NCBI GenBank assembly: GCA_945862505.1
Contig: CAMAYJ010000003.1
Span: 1 to 64,000 of the forward strand
Length of the DNA stretch: 64,000 nucleotides
Origin: Bifidobacterium breve
GTDB taxonomy: Bacteria > Actinomycetota > Acidimicrobiia > Acidimicrobiales > Acidimicrobilacustridaceae
Direction of reading: 5' to 3'
The notes below the pieces were generated by a model. It was not told the origin of the DNA. It searched no databases and saw nothing but the letters and a program-made list of their open reading frames with translations. The position numbers and the translations under genes were made by a program. Shown in pieces: positions 35,081 through 44,162 of this stretch. The stretch's first letter is position 1, and each line of letters opens with the position of its first letter.

Positions 35081-36124
35081 GTGAACGCTTCGGCCCTCAT
35101 CGACCAACTCAATGGTGCGGCCGCCGCCGCTGGTCTTGTGGCATTGGGTATCGCTGCGGTCGAACCATTCGAAGACACCCGTGAGGCGCTCGAGTCTCGT
35201 AAGGCCGCTGGCCTTCATGGAGGCATGGCGTTTACCTACCGTGATCCGCAGCGCTCCACCGATCCCGCCCGCATCCTCGATGGGGCTCGGTCTCTGGTGG
35301 TCGGCGCATTGCCGTACGCCGCGGGTTCAGTGGGTGAGCCGCAGTTCAATGGGCCGGCGGGTCGCGTCGCTCGTTATGCCGTGAGCGACCACTACACAGC
35401 GTTACGTTCGGCGCTCGAAGCCGTGGCTCAAAAACTCGAAGCGGCTGGCTACCGCGCACGCGTAGTGCTTGATGACAATGCGCTTGTTGATCGAGCAGCA
35501 GCCCAGCGCGCTGGCCTCGGCTGGTTTGGGCATAACGCCAATCTGCTCGTGCCTGGTTACGGCAGTTGGGTCGTGCTTGGTTCGATTGTTACTGACGCTG
35601 TGTTGACCCCATCGCAAGTTGTGCCTGACGGATGCGGACCATGTCGCCGTTGTCTCGATGGTTGTCCGACCAAAGCGATCATCGCCCCGGGTGTTGTCGA
35701 TGCACGCCGATGCCTTGCCTGGTTGGTGCAAGCCGAAGGCTCCTTCCCGATCGAATTCCGCCAAGCTCTCGGCGACCGGGTGTATGGCTGCGATGAATGT
35801 CAGGAAGTTTGTCCACCCGCTCGGCGCAGCCCTCAAGCGAGTCAGAACGTTGAGACCGATACAGCGTGGGTTGAGTTGTTGTGGATGTTGAACGCAACCG
35901 ACGAAGAACTGATCACAAAACTCGGGCGCTGGTATATCCCGCGTCGCGATCCTCGGCACCTTCGCCGCAACGCGTTACTTGCTCTTGGCAATAGTGCGGA
36001 CCCCGCCGATGCCGAGGTCCGCTCGGTCGTGCATCGTTTTGTTTCCAGCGAAGACGAAATGCTGAGCGAGCATGCGCAGTGGGCGCATGAACGGCTCGAG
36101 GGTCGGACACAGGTAACGATGTGA
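35081..36124 (+). CDS. queG: epoxyqueuosine reductase
   Basis: 347 residues, GTG start immediately after a GGAGGG. The cobalamin-binding N-terminal part includes the DDNALVDRAAAQRAGLGWFG region characteristic of QueG. The two 4Fe-4S clusters are provided by CGPCRRCLDGCP and CDECQEVCP plus a lone RRC cysteine. A HEAT-like C-terminal segment (HLRRNALLALGNSAD) completes the family architecture. It reduces epoxyqueuosine to queuosine in tRNA. Its stop overlaps the mannosyltransferase start (GTGA). The position usually occupied by GKN reads GHN. Confidence 0.92.
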   Translation: MNASALIDQLNGAAAAAGLVALGIAAVEPFEDTREALESRKAAGLHGGMAFTYRDPQRSTDPARILDGARSLVVGALPYAAGSVGEPQFNGPAGRVARYAVSDHYTALRSALEAVAQKLEAAGYRARVVLDDNALVDRAAAQRAGLGWFGHNANLLVPGYGSWVVLGSIVTDAVLTPSQVVPDGCGPCRRCLDGCPTKAIIAPGVVDARRCLAWLVQAEGSFPIEFRQALGDRVYGCDECQEVCPPARRSPQASQNVETDTAWVELLWMLNATDEELITKLGRWYIPRRDPRHLRRNALLALGNSADPADAEVRSVVHRFVSSEDEMLSEHAQWAHERLEGRTQVTM

Positions 36125-37251
36125 AGCACCTGCTCGTAACGAATGACTTTCCGCCGAAGGTGGGCGGCATTCAGAATTATTTGTGGGAGATATGGCGACG
36201 ACTTCCACCAGACTCAACTGCGGTGTTGACCACACCGCATAGCGGGGCTGATGCATTTGATGCACAGCAACCGATTCGCATCGAACGAGACCGCGCAAAA
36301 GTACTGCTGCCGACACGAGCGCTCGCTCGTCGAATCAATGCACTTGCCGCCGAACTCAATGCCGACCTTGTTCTGCTCGATCCAGCGGTTCCGTTGGGGA
36401 TTCTTGGGAAATGGCTTGAGCGGCCCTATGGCGTGGTGGTTCATGGAGCCGAAGTAACGGTCCCTGGTCGTATTCCGCTTGCGAGTTCGGTATTGCGGCG
36501 CGTGCTTTGTAATGCTCATGTCGTTGTTGCTGCTGGTGGTTACCCCGCGGCCGAAGCGCATCGTTGTGCAGGGATCGAGTTGCCAACAATTGTTGTGCCA
36601 CCGGGGGTCGCGACAGATCGCTTTGTGCCGATCGACGCGATGGCAAAGCGCAAGGCTCGCCAACGTCTCGGTTTCGATACCGACGCTCCGTTAGTCGTTG
36701 GACTGAGTCGATTAGTCCCTCGGAAAGGTTTCGACGTTCTTATCGATGCAGCAGCGGTGGTGGCCAAGCGTCGACCCACCTTGCAAATAGCAATTGCCGG
36801 CTCAGGTCGAGATCGGTCACGCCTTGAGCGAAGAGCCCGCCGAGCAGGGAGCCCGGTGCGCTTCTTGGGTCGAATCGACGACACCGAGAGCGCTGAGTTG
36901 CTTGCGTCGGCCGATGTGTTCGCCATGCTGTGTCGCGATCGTTGGGCGGGTCTGGAACAAGAAGGATTCGGCATCGTGTTTCTCGAGGCATCGGCATGCT
37001 CGGTGCCGGTCATCGCTGGTCGAAGCGGTGGTTCAGCCGAAGCAGTGGTCGACGAAACGACCGGTATCGTCATTGATCGACCGAAGAACGTGACTGAAGT
37101 GGCAGCAGCAATCGAACGACTCCTCGATGATCCTGAGCTTGCACAACGTTTGGGTCGTGCTGGTCGAGTGCGAGCGGAACACGAGTTCACCTACGACCGT
37201 TTAGCCGCGTTCTTGCACAACGAACTCCAACAACTAGGCCCACAGAAATGA
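36121..37251 (+). CDS. GT4 glycosyltransferase, PimB'-like phosphatidylinositol mannosyltransferase
   Basis: 376 residues, GTG start overlapping the queG stop. The N-terminus LLVTNDFPPKVGGIQNYL is the donor-domain signature of PimB' enzymes. The C-terminal donor site holds VGLSRLVPRKGFDVLI and EGFGIVFLEASACSVPVIAG (E-x7-E). PimB' adds the second mannose to phosphatidylinositol monomannoside on the inner membrane face, starting mannolipid assembly. A related GT4 specificity cannot be excluded. Followed with a 4-base overlap by a membrane protein gene. Confidence 0.88.
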   Translation: MKHLLVTNDFPPKVGGIQNYLWEIWRRLPPDSTAVLTTPHSGADAFDAQQPIRIERDRAKVLLPTRALARRINALAAELNADLVLLDPAVPLGILGKWLERPYGVVVHGAEVTVPGRIPLASSVLRRVLCNAHVVVAAGGYPAAEAHRCAGIELPTIVVPPGVATDRFVPIDAMAKRKARQRLGFDTDAPLVVGLSRLVPRKGFDVLIDAAAVVAKRRPTLQIAIAGSGRDRSRLERRARRAGSPVRFLGRIDDTESAELLASADVFAMLCRDRWAGLEQEGFGIVFLEASACSVPVIAGRSGGSAEAVVDETTGIVIDRPKNVTEVAAAIERLLDDPELAQRLGRAGRVRAEHEFTYDRLAAFLHNELQQLGPQK

Positions 37252-37805
37252 CGACAGGTATGACGCCCCCATCGCCAGCACCCGACACGCAAGGAATGGC
37301 CGCTCCTGCTGGTCGCGGAATCCTGAGCACCACCGTTGTCGGCACGGCGCTCTTCACAATCATTGGGCTCGGCGCCGCTGTTTGGCAAGACTCGCTTACT
37401 CCGTTCTACGTGGCGATTTCGTTGCTCGAGTTCTTTGTGGGAGTAGCCGTGTTCGCGTTGGCATTTCTCCGAGCAGTTGATCGGAGCCGAACCGAATCAA
37501 TCGGAATCGGCGGGCTCTTCTTTGCTTCAGGGTCGGCACCAAAACGCGTCCAGGCGATTCTCATGATTTCGCTAACGGTGCAGGTGGGGGTTTCGGTTCT
37601 GGTGGCATCGCTGCACCTCTATACCGCCCTGGCCTTTGGGGTACTTGCCCCGATGTGGGCGTTGGGCTTCACCGGCCTGTGGGTGGCGGCCTACGGCCGG
37701 TTCCCCGAGCGAGCACCCGAGCCCACGATGGCCGCTCGTCGAGACGCAGCGCGACGAGTTCATAAACAAGCCGCGCCGAAAAAGTCTGCAGACGACGCGG
37801 AGTAG
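37248..37805 (+). CDS. membrane protein of unknown function
   Basis: 185 residues. A Pro/Ala-rich N-terminus precedes about four hydrophobic segments (GTALFTIIGLGAAVW, YVAISLLEFFVGVAVFALAF, ILMISLTVQVGVSVLVASL and ALAFGVLAPMWALGFTGLWV). The C-terminus is basic (ARRVHKQAAPKKSADDAE) and cytoplasmic. No catalytic motif is apparent and I do not recognise the family. Translation is coupled to the mannosyltransferase (ATGA), suggesting a role at the same membrane site. Confidence 0.8.
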   Translation: MTTGMTPPSPAPDTQGMAAPAGRGILSTTVVGTALFTIIGLGAAVWQDSLTPFYVAISLLEFFVGVAVFALAFLRAVDRSRTESIGIGGLFFASGSAPKRVQAILMISLTVQVGVSVLVASLHLYTALAFGVLAPMWALGFTGLWVAAYGRFPERAPEPTMAARRDAARRVHKQAAPKKSADDAE

Positions 37806-37825
37806 CCGCGGAGTAGGGTGAGGTC

Positions 37826-38290
37826 ATGTCCGAAAAGGCCAAAGAACAGATCCGGATCGATGCTTCGGTCGAGCGTTGCTTTGCAACATTGGTTGATTTC
37901 GCCTCGTATCCGGAATGGGCGGGCGACCTCAAAGAGGTCACTGTTGTAGAGACCGACGCCGACAACCGTGCCGTTGTTGTTGAATATCGCGCTGCTGCTA
38001 TGGGTCGCAGCACGACCTACCAACTTCGCTACGACTATTCCGCCGCTCCTGACCGACTCGGGTGGGAACTGGTTGAGGGCGATCTTCCCCGGGAACTCGA
38101 TGGTGCGTATGTACTCACGGCCGCCGATGGCGAAGCAGCCACCGATGTTGTCTATGAATTAGCAATCGACTTGGTCTACCCGATCCCAGGCTTCGTAAAG
38201 CGTCGCGCCGAGGGCCGCATCATCAAAACGGCATTGAGCGAACTGAAGGCACGGGTCGAAGGTTCGCCCCGCCCAAGCGACGACGACTGA
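37826..38290 (+). CDS. SRPBCC (START/Bet v1-like) ligand-binding protein
   Basis: 154 residues. The pattern KEQIRIDASVERCFATLVDF followed by ASYPEWAGDLKEVTV and a beta-strand series ending in FVKRRAEGRIIKTAL is the polyketide-cyclase/Coq10-like SRPBCC fold. Such proteins bind hydrophobic ligands. In mycobacteria a homologue (TB16.3, Rv2185c) is also near pimB'. The ligand is unknown. It is 12 bases upstream of a small helical protein with which it is probably cotranscribed. Confidence 0.88.
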   Translation: MSEKAKEQIRIDASVERCFATLVDFASYPEWAGDLKEVTVVETDADNRAVVVEYRAAAMGRSTTYQLRYDYSAAPDRLGWELVEGDLPRELDGAYVLTAADGEAATDVVYELAIDLVYPIPGFVKRRAEGRIIKTALSELKARVEGSPRPSDDD

Positions 38291-38302
38291 GCACCTCGGT
38301 CC

Positions 38303-38521
38303 ATGGCGCCTGACGAAGACGCGATGCGGGCCGCGGCTCGTGAACTCATAGCTGCGGGGCGCTCATTTCTCGATGCTGCAGAAGCGCTTCTTGATGATCC
38401 TGCTGCCACCGAGCGAGTTGTGGCGATGATGTCAGTTGTCTCGCAGCAGGTGCAGCGAGTCGTGAGTGATGCAGCCGATGACCTCGCAAAACGGGCATCG
38501 AAGGCGCGCAAAAATACCTGA
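38303..38521 (+). CDS. small helical hypothetical protein
   Basis: 72 residues from the ATG at 38303. Almost entirely helical and Ala-rich, with a basic C-terminus (AKRASKARKNT). It has no cysteines, membrane segment or known motif. It follows the SRPBCC gene closely in the same direction. Codon use is like its neighbours, which supports a real gene. It is followed by a short AGGCC...GGCCT inverted repeat and a strong ribosome-binding site for the next gene. Confidence 0.6.
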   Translation: MAPDEDAMRAAARELIAAGRSFLDAAEALLDDPAATERVVAMMSVVSQQVQRVVSDAADDLAKRASKARKNT

Positions 38522-38581
38522 GCAGGCCTTCGGCTCGGGGCCTACGCTCGTTGTTGTAGTGCTGACAATCGAGGAGGCTCC

Positions 38582-39700
38582 ATGACCGTGATCACCGAAG
38601 CATCGATCAAGGAATTGGCAGGGTTCAAGAGCTCGGATGCACCAGTTCTGAGTTGTTATCTCGATGTCGATGGCCGCAAACATGTTCGACCGAAGGAGTA
38701 CCTTCTCGAACTTGAGTCACTCAAGAAAAAACTGTTGGTCACACACAAAGATCAAGACTTCAGCGCCGACTTTGCGCTCATGTCAGAGCATGTTCGAACG
38801 CAGCTTGATCGGCACGGAGTCCGTGGAATCGCGATGTTTTCCTGCGCGGCAAAAAACTATTGGAAGGTGATTGCGCTTCCTGTTCCTGTAGCGAATCGCC
38901 TGTCGGCGAATCAATCCCCGGTCGTTGGGCCGCTTGAAGCAATCGTTCACGAACTCGAACCACTTGGCGTTCTTCTCGTTGATCGCCAACGTGCCCGCAT
39001 GTTTATTTTTCAGTTCGGCGAGGTCGTCGAACGAACCGAACTTTTCGAGCCACTTCCGCGGGAGTACGACCGTCGCGATGACGCCAGTCGAGGCTCTCGC
39101 GAACGCGAACAACATCACATTGACGAGTTGGCCCAGCAACATTTTCGACACTCAGCCGAGGTCGTCTTTCGCCTCTTTCAGGAAAAAGGTTTCGGGCACT
39201 TGAGTATTGGTGCCACTGACGATGTGCATGCTGCGCTCGAGCACCACTTGCATCCGTATCTTCGCGAACGTTTGGCCCCACGCATTCATGTTCCTGTCGC
39301 TGCCAGCGAGACCGACATAGCGAAGGCTGTGTTCGAGATCGAGCACCTGGTGGAGATCGAGCGCGAGCAGTCAATGGTCTCGAAATTGCGCGACGCACTG
39401 GGCGCCGGTTCAAAGGCCGTGGCCGGACTCGGGGCAGTTCTTGATCGGCTCAACGAGCGGAGGGTGGCAACGCTTCTCATCTCAAACGGATTTGAGCAGT
39501 CGGGATGGAGCTGTGCGTGTGGAGCATTGGCGGTGAAAGGCCCGAAGTGCCCCGTCGACGGCCAAGAAATGAGTCGGGTCGACGACGTTGTGAGCGATGC
39601 GGTTGATGTGGCCCTGCTCGAAGGGGCTCAGATTGTGACTTGTGAAGGCAACGCCGACCTCGATGTCCATGGACGCATCGGGGCACTTCTTCGCTATTGA
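38582..39700 (+). CDS. bacterial eRF1-like (baeRF / Vms1-type) protein
   Basis: 372 residues, preceded by a near-perfect GAGGAGG ribosome-binding site. The first half contains strands such as APVLSCYLDVDGRKH and GIAMFSCAAKNYWKV. The second half has the eRF1 domain 2/3-like SNGFEQSGWSCACGALAV-type segment, with a C-x-C...C pattern and DVALLEGAQIVTCEGNADL. This layout matches the bacterial archaeo-eukaryotic release-factor (baeRF) families, related to peptidyl-tRNA hydrolase Vms1 and proposed to act on stalled ribosomes. The long charged segment RRDDASRGSREREQHHID (about residues 161-178) may be an insert. The assignment is by pattern. Confidence 0.8.
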   Translation: MTVITEASIKELAGFKSSDAPVLSCYLDVDGRKHVRPKEYLLELESLKKKLLVTHKDQDFSADFALMSEHVRTQLDRHGVRGIAMFSCAAKNYWKVIALPVPVANRLSANQSPVVGPLEAIVHELEPLGVLLVDRQRARMFIFQFGEVVERTELFEPLPREYDRRDDASRGSREREQHHIDELAQQHFRHSAEVVFRLFQEKGFGHLSIGATDDVHAALEHHLHPYLRERLAPRIHVPVAASETDIAKAVFEIEHLVEIEREQSMVSKLRDALGAGSKAVAGLGAVLDRLNERRVATLLISNGFEQSGWSCACGALAVKGPKCPVDGQEMSRVDDVVSDAVDVALLEGAQIVTCEGNADLDVHGRIGALLRY

Positions 39701-39759
39701 ACGTGGAAGATTCTCCGAAGGTCGCTTTTTGAGGCACCGGATGGGCTAATCATTCACCT

Positions 39760-40659
39760 GTGAGTGAACGGCTGGTTGGAATCGACGTCGGTGGCACGAA
39801 GATGCTTGCAGTGGCGATTGATCGCTCGCGCCCCTCAGAGGTCCTTGCGATCCAGTCACGGCCAACTCCTTCAACAGCGAAGGCAGTGGTTGAGGCCGTA
39901 AGTGATCTCGCACGCGAGATGGAACTCGAGGGCCATCTCGGAGTCGGACTTGCCGGTCTTGTTGCCGATGGTGAGGTGCTCCGGTCGGCTCCAAATCTGC
40001 AATGCATGATCGACGTTCCGGTGCGAACGTTGCTCGTTGAAGACCTTTGTTGCTCGGTGGTTATCGACAACGATGCGACATGTGCACTTTTGGCCGAAAT
40101 GACTGTCGGCGTTGCGCGTGGCGTCGATGACGTTGTTCTCGTGACGCTCGGAACTGGAATTGGTGGGGGAGTAGCGATCGATGGATCAGTACGGCGAGGT
40201 GCACACGGATTCGCCGGTGAACCGGGCCACATGTGTCTCAACCCAACTGGTCCACGTTGCGTGTGTGGGCGAAATGGTTGTTGGGAACGTTATGCATCTG
40301 GCACCGGCGTGGTGTGGCTGGCACAACAGCGCGGAGTGAACATCGATCACAACGGTCAGGCGATCACTGCCGAGGCGCTTGCCACTATGGCCCGCGCCGG
40401 CGATGCCGATTCACTTGCCATCTGGGGGAAGTTTGCCGATTGGCTTGCTCTCGGTCTGGCCAATCTGGCCGATGTCCTCGACCCCGAACTCTTTGTGATC
40501 GGCGGCGGACTCGTCGATGTCAGCGATCTCTACATTGACCGCACCCGTGAACGATTTGTCGAGAGGGTCCTAGGCGGGCGGGCACGAGCGCGAACTCGTA
40601 TAGAGCCAGCGCTCTCAGGGTCGTCGGCGGGTGCGATTGGCGCCGCGCTGCTCAACTAA
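39760..40659 (+). CDS. ROK-family sugar kinase (glucokinase-like)
   Basis: 299 residues, GTG start. The ATP-binding [13 protein letters not shown], the catalytic-Asp region [15 protein letters not shown], the [12 protein letters not shown] loop and the ROK zinc motif [15 protein letters not shown] are all present. It should phosphorylate glucose or a related sugar in the cytoplasm. The aminotransferase follows in the same direction 10 bases downstream. A second ROK protein is encoded at 51950. Confidence 0.92.
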   Translation: MSERLVGIDVGGTKMLAVAIDRSRPSEVLAIQSRPTPSTAKAVVEAVSDLAREMELEGHLGVGLAGLVADGEVLRSAPNLQCMIDVPVRTLLVEDLCCSVVIDNDATCALLAEMTVGVARGVDDVVLVTLGTGIGGGVAIDGSVRRGAHGFAGEPGHMCLNPTGPRCVCGRNGCWERYASGTGVVWLAQQRGVNIDHNGQAITAEALATMARAGDADSLAIWGKFADWLALGLANLADVLDPELFVIGGGLVDVSDLYIDRTRERFVERVLGGRARARTRIEPALSGSSAGAIGAALLN

Positions 40660-40669
40660 CCTCGCCGGC

Positions 40670-41848
40670 ATGGAGTTCCGCCGAATCAATGCACTGCCAC
40701 CGTATGTCTTCACAATCATCGACTCTCTGAAGGTTGAAGCACGTCGGGCAGGCCACGATGTTATTGATCTTGGTTTCGGCAACCCAGACCTCCCGTCGCC
40801 CGACATTGCTGTTGAGAAGTTGTCCGAAGCAGCGCACAACTCGCGCAATCATCGGTATTCCTCGAGCCGAGGTATTCCGAAACTCCGTGAAGCAATCGCT
40901 GGCTATTACCAGTATCGGTTTGGGGTAACGCTCGATCCCGAAACTGAAGTGATCAGCACCATCGGCGCCAAAGAGGGTTTCTCGCATCTGATGTGGACGC
41001 TGCTCCAGCCGGGCGACGCTGCACTCGTACCTTCGCCTTCGTATCCGATTCACATCTACGGTCCACTTTTCGCTGGCGCCGATATTCGTGAAGTGCCGCT
41101 CGGTACCGGCCAAGACTTCTTCGACAATCTGCGCGAACAATGGGAGTACTCGTGGCCCAAGCCGCGGGTCATCGTGATGTCATTCCCTCATAACCCGACA
41201 ACAACCTGTGTCGATCTTGATTTCATGCAAAAGGTTGTTGACTTTGCTCGTGAACACGACGTCGTAGTTGTCCACGACAACGCCTACGCCGACATCGGTT
41301 TCGATGGCTACCGTCCTCCCTCGATACTCCAGGCTGAGGGAGCCAAAGAAGTCGCGGTCGAGTTGTACTCAATGACAAAGTCATTTTCCATGGCCGGTTG
41401 GCGCGTGGCATTCATGCTGGGTCGCGCCGATGTCGTTGCCGCTCTCGCGAAGTTCAAGAGCTACCTCGACTACGGCACGTTTCAGCCCATTCAGATCGCC
41501 GCAACGGTCACACTGAACGAAGCGGCCGATTTCCCCACCGAAGTCAATGCGGTCTACCAAAAGCGTCGTGACCAGTTGTGCGACGGGCTGAAGCGCATTG
41601 GTTGGGATATCGAACCGCCGAAGGGCACGATGTTTGTGTGGGCTCCGATTCCTGAGCAGTACAGCGATATGAAGTCCATCGAATTCGCGTCCTTCTTAGT
41701 TAAAGAAGCGAATGTCGCCGTGTCGCCTGGCGTCGGGTTCGGTCGCGGTGGCGAAGGCTTTGTGCGGTTTGCGCTCATCGAGAACGAGCAGCGCACGCAA
41801 CAAGCTGTCCGCAATCTCCGTGGGGCGCTCACTCGCCTCGAGAGTTAA
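40670..41848 (+). CDS. class I/II PLP aminotransferase (AlaC / LL-DAP aminotransferase-like)
   Basis: 392 residues from the ATG at 40670. [18 protein letters not shown] and [16 protein letters not shown] are fold-type I elements. The PLP lysine lies in [16 protein letters not shown], and the C-terminal arginine that binds the carboxylate in FVRFALIEN. It is closest to the AlaC and diaminopimelate aminotransferase group. Alanine-pyruvate or amino-acid transamination is likely but specificity is open. An upstream GTG at 40631 lies inside the ROK gene and is not needed. An ACT-domain protein follows 93 bases later. Confidence 0.88.
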   Translation: MEFRRINALPPYVFTIIDSLKVEARRAGHDVIDLGFGNPDLPSPDIAVEKLSEAAHNSRNHRYSSSRGIPKLREAIAGYYQYRFGVTLDPETEVISTIGAKEGFSHLMWTLLQPGDAALVPSPSYPIHIYGPLFAGADIREVPLGTGQDFFDNLREQWEYSWPKPRVIVMSFPHNPTTTCVDLDFMQKVVDFAREHDVVVVHDNAYADIGFDGYRPPSILQAEGAKEVAVELYSMTKSFSMAGWRVAFMLGRADVVAALAKFKSYLDYGTFQPIQIAATVTLNEAADFPTEVNAVYQKRRDQLCDGLKRIGWDIEPPKGTMFVWAPIPEQYSDMKSIEFASFLVKEANVAVSPGVGFGRGGEGFVRFALIENEQRTQQAVRNLRGALTRLES

Positions 41849-41941
41849 CTCACCGAGCGTTTACTCCCTCGGGGGTTGCAGTTCTTGCTGATGTCGCCAT
41901 TGCGAAACACGGCGTTCATCCTCGATTCGTAGGTTGTCCTC

Positions 41942-42622
41942 ATGTCTCAGACCTACATCCTTCGAGTGTGGATGCCCGATCGGCCCGGTGCGCTTGGTGC
42001 ACTCGCGAGTCGCATTGGTACGGTGGGCGGCGACGTTACGGGGATCGACATTCTTGAGCGCGGGGCTGGACGAGCGATCGATGAACTCGTCATCGAATTA
42101 GCCAACGGTGCACTCGTTGAGTCACTCATTGCCGAGATCCATCAGGTTGACGGTGTCGATATCGAAAGCATTCGTCCCGCTGCCGAAGCGTTTCACGATC
42201 CTCGGGTCGATGCGCTTGAAACTGCGGCACTTTTAGTTGGCGCGCCAACTCCGTCGACCGCGCTCGACGAATTATGTATCCACGGCGTTCGAACCGTTGG
42301 CGCACATTGGGGAGTTATTCTCGAACTCTCAAGCGGCTCCATAACTTCGGAAGTCGGTGAGTGTCCGCCGGCTGCGTGGATCGCAGCATTTGTCGCCGGG
42401 AGTCAGTCCTCGGCTCGCGTCTCCGATGGAGATACGGGTCCCTCTGACATGGTGTGGGCTCCGTTGCCTGCGGCGGGACGCGCGCTCGTGATGGGTCGGA
42501 ACGGAGAATCGTTCCGGGCTCGTGAACGGAGGCAGGCGGCCGCACTGGCCCGGATCGTCGACACAAGGTTTCGAGAATTGATGAACTTGTCACGTCAGCG
42601 CCACCCTTCAGTGAATAATTGA
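41942..42622 (+). CDS. ACT-domain protein with C-terminal GAF-like region
   Basis: 226 residues. The first 75 are an ACT domain (QTYILRVWMPDRPGALGALA, GGDVTGIDILERG), which binds amino acids to control enzymes. The second half (HGVRTVGAHWGVILELSSG to SFRARERRQAAALARIVD) resembles a GAF-type sensory fold, which is inference. It could be a free-standing regulator of the aminotransferase upstream or of another amino-acid pathway. It converges on glpK with only four bases between the stops. Confidence 0.72.
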   Translation: MSQTYILRVWMPDRPGALGALASRIGTVGGDVTGIDILERGAGRAIDELVIELANGALVESLIAEIHQVDGVDIESIRPAAEAFHDPRVDALETAALLVGAPTPSTALDELCIHGVRTVGAHWGVILELSSGSITSEVGECPPAAWIAAFVAGSQSSARVSDGDTGPSDMVWAPLPAAGRALVMGRNGESFRARERRQAAALARIVDTRFRELMNLSRQRHPSVNN

Positions 42623-42626
42623 CGTC

Positions 42627-44132
42627 TTAGCTCTCGGGCGTGAGTTTCGCCCAGCCTCGCGACCGTTCGACTCCTCGCAACCATTGTTGGTGTGCGGCAT
42701 CGACGTGTGAACGGTCAGCACACGGCTCTATGGCGACATCAATTGACCAGTTCTCGCTGACGTTCGCAATCGAGTTCCAAACTCCTTCAGCAAGTCCGGC
42801 GAGATACGCGGCACCGAGGGCAGTGATGTCCTGAACGACGGGACGATGCACGGGTACGCCTAACTGGTCGGCTTGCAATTGAAGGACGAAATCGCTGGCC
42901 GCTCCGCCATCGGCTCGAAGTGCCGTAAGCGTAAGGCCTCCTGCTGTTGTCATTGCCTCGACAACGTCTCGGGTCTGTAGTGCAATCGATTCGAGCATGG
43001 CGCGCGCGAGATGTGCAGCCGTTGTGCCCCGAGTGATTCCGAGGATGGTTCCCCGAGCGTAAGGATCCCACCAGGGGCTTCCGAGGCCGGTGAACGCGGG
43101 AACAATGACAACCCCGTCGCTGCTTTCGACTGACGATGCCAGCGCCGTGACATCACCTGAGTTTTCGATAACCTGCAAACCGTCGCGCAGCCATTGGACA
43201 CCCGAACCGGTAACAAAGATCGCGCCTTCATAGGCATAGGTAAGTTGCGGCGTGCCCGTTGCGTCGGGCAGCGACCACGCAACGGTGGTGAGGAGTCCGT
43301 CGACTGGCTTAGGGCATGTCGTTCCCATGTTCATGAGAACAAAACTTCCGGTGCCATAGGTGTTCTTGGCCATTCCTGGTTCGAAACAGGCTTGTCCAAA
43401 TAAGGCGGCCTGCTGGTCACCGGCGATACCGCTTATGGGAATTCCCACGCCGAGAGGACATGACTCGGAAGTGAGTGCAACTTGGCCGCTTGAGGGAACG
43501 ACTTCGGGGAGAACATGCATCGGTACACCAAAAAGGGCGCACAGTTCTTCAGACCACTGACCGCTTCGAATGTCGAACAGCATGGTTCTGCTGGCGTTGG
43601 TGGCATCGGTGATGTGAGTCGAACCATTGGTGAGTTTCCACACCAACCATGAATCGATTGTTCCGAGTGCGACGGAATGATCAGGAGTGACGGCACCTTC
43701 AGTAAAAATCCATCGGGCCTTTGTGGCGGAAAAATATGGATCGAGTACGAGGCCAGTGGTCGATCGCACCAGTGGCAGCACGCCGTCGGATTCCAGTTGT
43801 ACGCAAAAATCCGATGTGCGACGGTCCTGCCACACGATAGAGCGGTGAAGGGGGCGACCGGTTGTGCGATCCCACACCACGACAGTTTCTCGCTGGTTTG
43901 TAATGCCGATGGCCGCGACGGTTTGACCGAGGGCCCAAAGCGCGAGGCCGAGCTCACTGAGCACGGCGTGAATGGCCGACCATATTTCTTCAGCGTCGTG
44001 TTCTACCCAACCGGGTTGGGGGAAGTACTGGTTGAATTCTTGATACGCCGAGGTGAGCGGCACTCCGCTGGGGTCGAAGGCAATCGCCCGGACTCCTGTG
44101 GTCCCGGCGTCGATGGCGACGACAACGCTCAT
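42627..44132 (-). CDS. glpK: glycerol kinase
   Basis: 501 residues. N-terminal phosphate-binding loop VVAIDAGTTGVRAIAFD, then the typical QYFPQPGWVEHDAEEIW and GITNQRETVVVWDR (R81 and E82 hold glycerol). The Tyr-containing DPYFSATKARW and the catalytic-Asp GIAGDQQAALFGQA segments follow. It phosphorylates glycerol to glycerol 3-phosphate, the substrate of the GlpD at 21688. The kinase in the glpD operon lacks some of these glycerol contacts, so this one is the better candidate for the classical step. Divergent from the acyl-CoA dehydrogenase (30 bases). Confidence 0.92.
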   Translation of the reverse strand: MSVVVAIDAGTTGVRAIAFDPSGVPLTSAYQEFNQYFPQPGWVEHDAEEIWSAIHAVLSELGLALWALGQTVAAIGITNQRETVVVWDRTTGRPLHRSIVWQDRRTSDFCVQLESDGVLPLVRSTTGLVLDPYFSATKARWIFTEGAVTPDHSVALGTIDSWLVWKLTNGSTHITDATNASRTMLFDIRSGQWSEELCALFGVPMHVLPEVVPSSGQVALTSESCPLGVGIPISGIAGDQQAALFGQACFEPGMAKNTYGTGSFVLMNMGTTCPKPVDGLLTTVAWSLPDATGTPQLTYAYEGAIFVTGSGVQWLRDGLQVIENSGDVTALASSVESSDGVVIVPAFTGLGSPWWDPYARGTILGITRGTTAAHLARAMLESIALQTRDVVEAMTTAGGLTLTALRADGGAASDFVLQLQADQLGVPVHRPVVQDITALGAAYLAGLAEGVWNSIANVSENWSIDVAIEPCADRSHVDAAHQQWLRGVERSRGWAKLTPES

Positions 44133-44162
44133 GAGGGTGTCAGTTCGGGGCAGACTGCGGTC

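Noticed and set aside
38523-38545. AGGCC...GGCCT inverted repeat as a terminator before the baeRF-like gene
   Set aside because: Five pairs around a ten-base loop and no U-tract; not convincing enough to list.
43677-44162. 162-codon N-terminal extension of the acyl-CoA dehydrogenase
   Set aside because: It is antisense to glpK; the enzyme's normal N-terminus starts at 44163.
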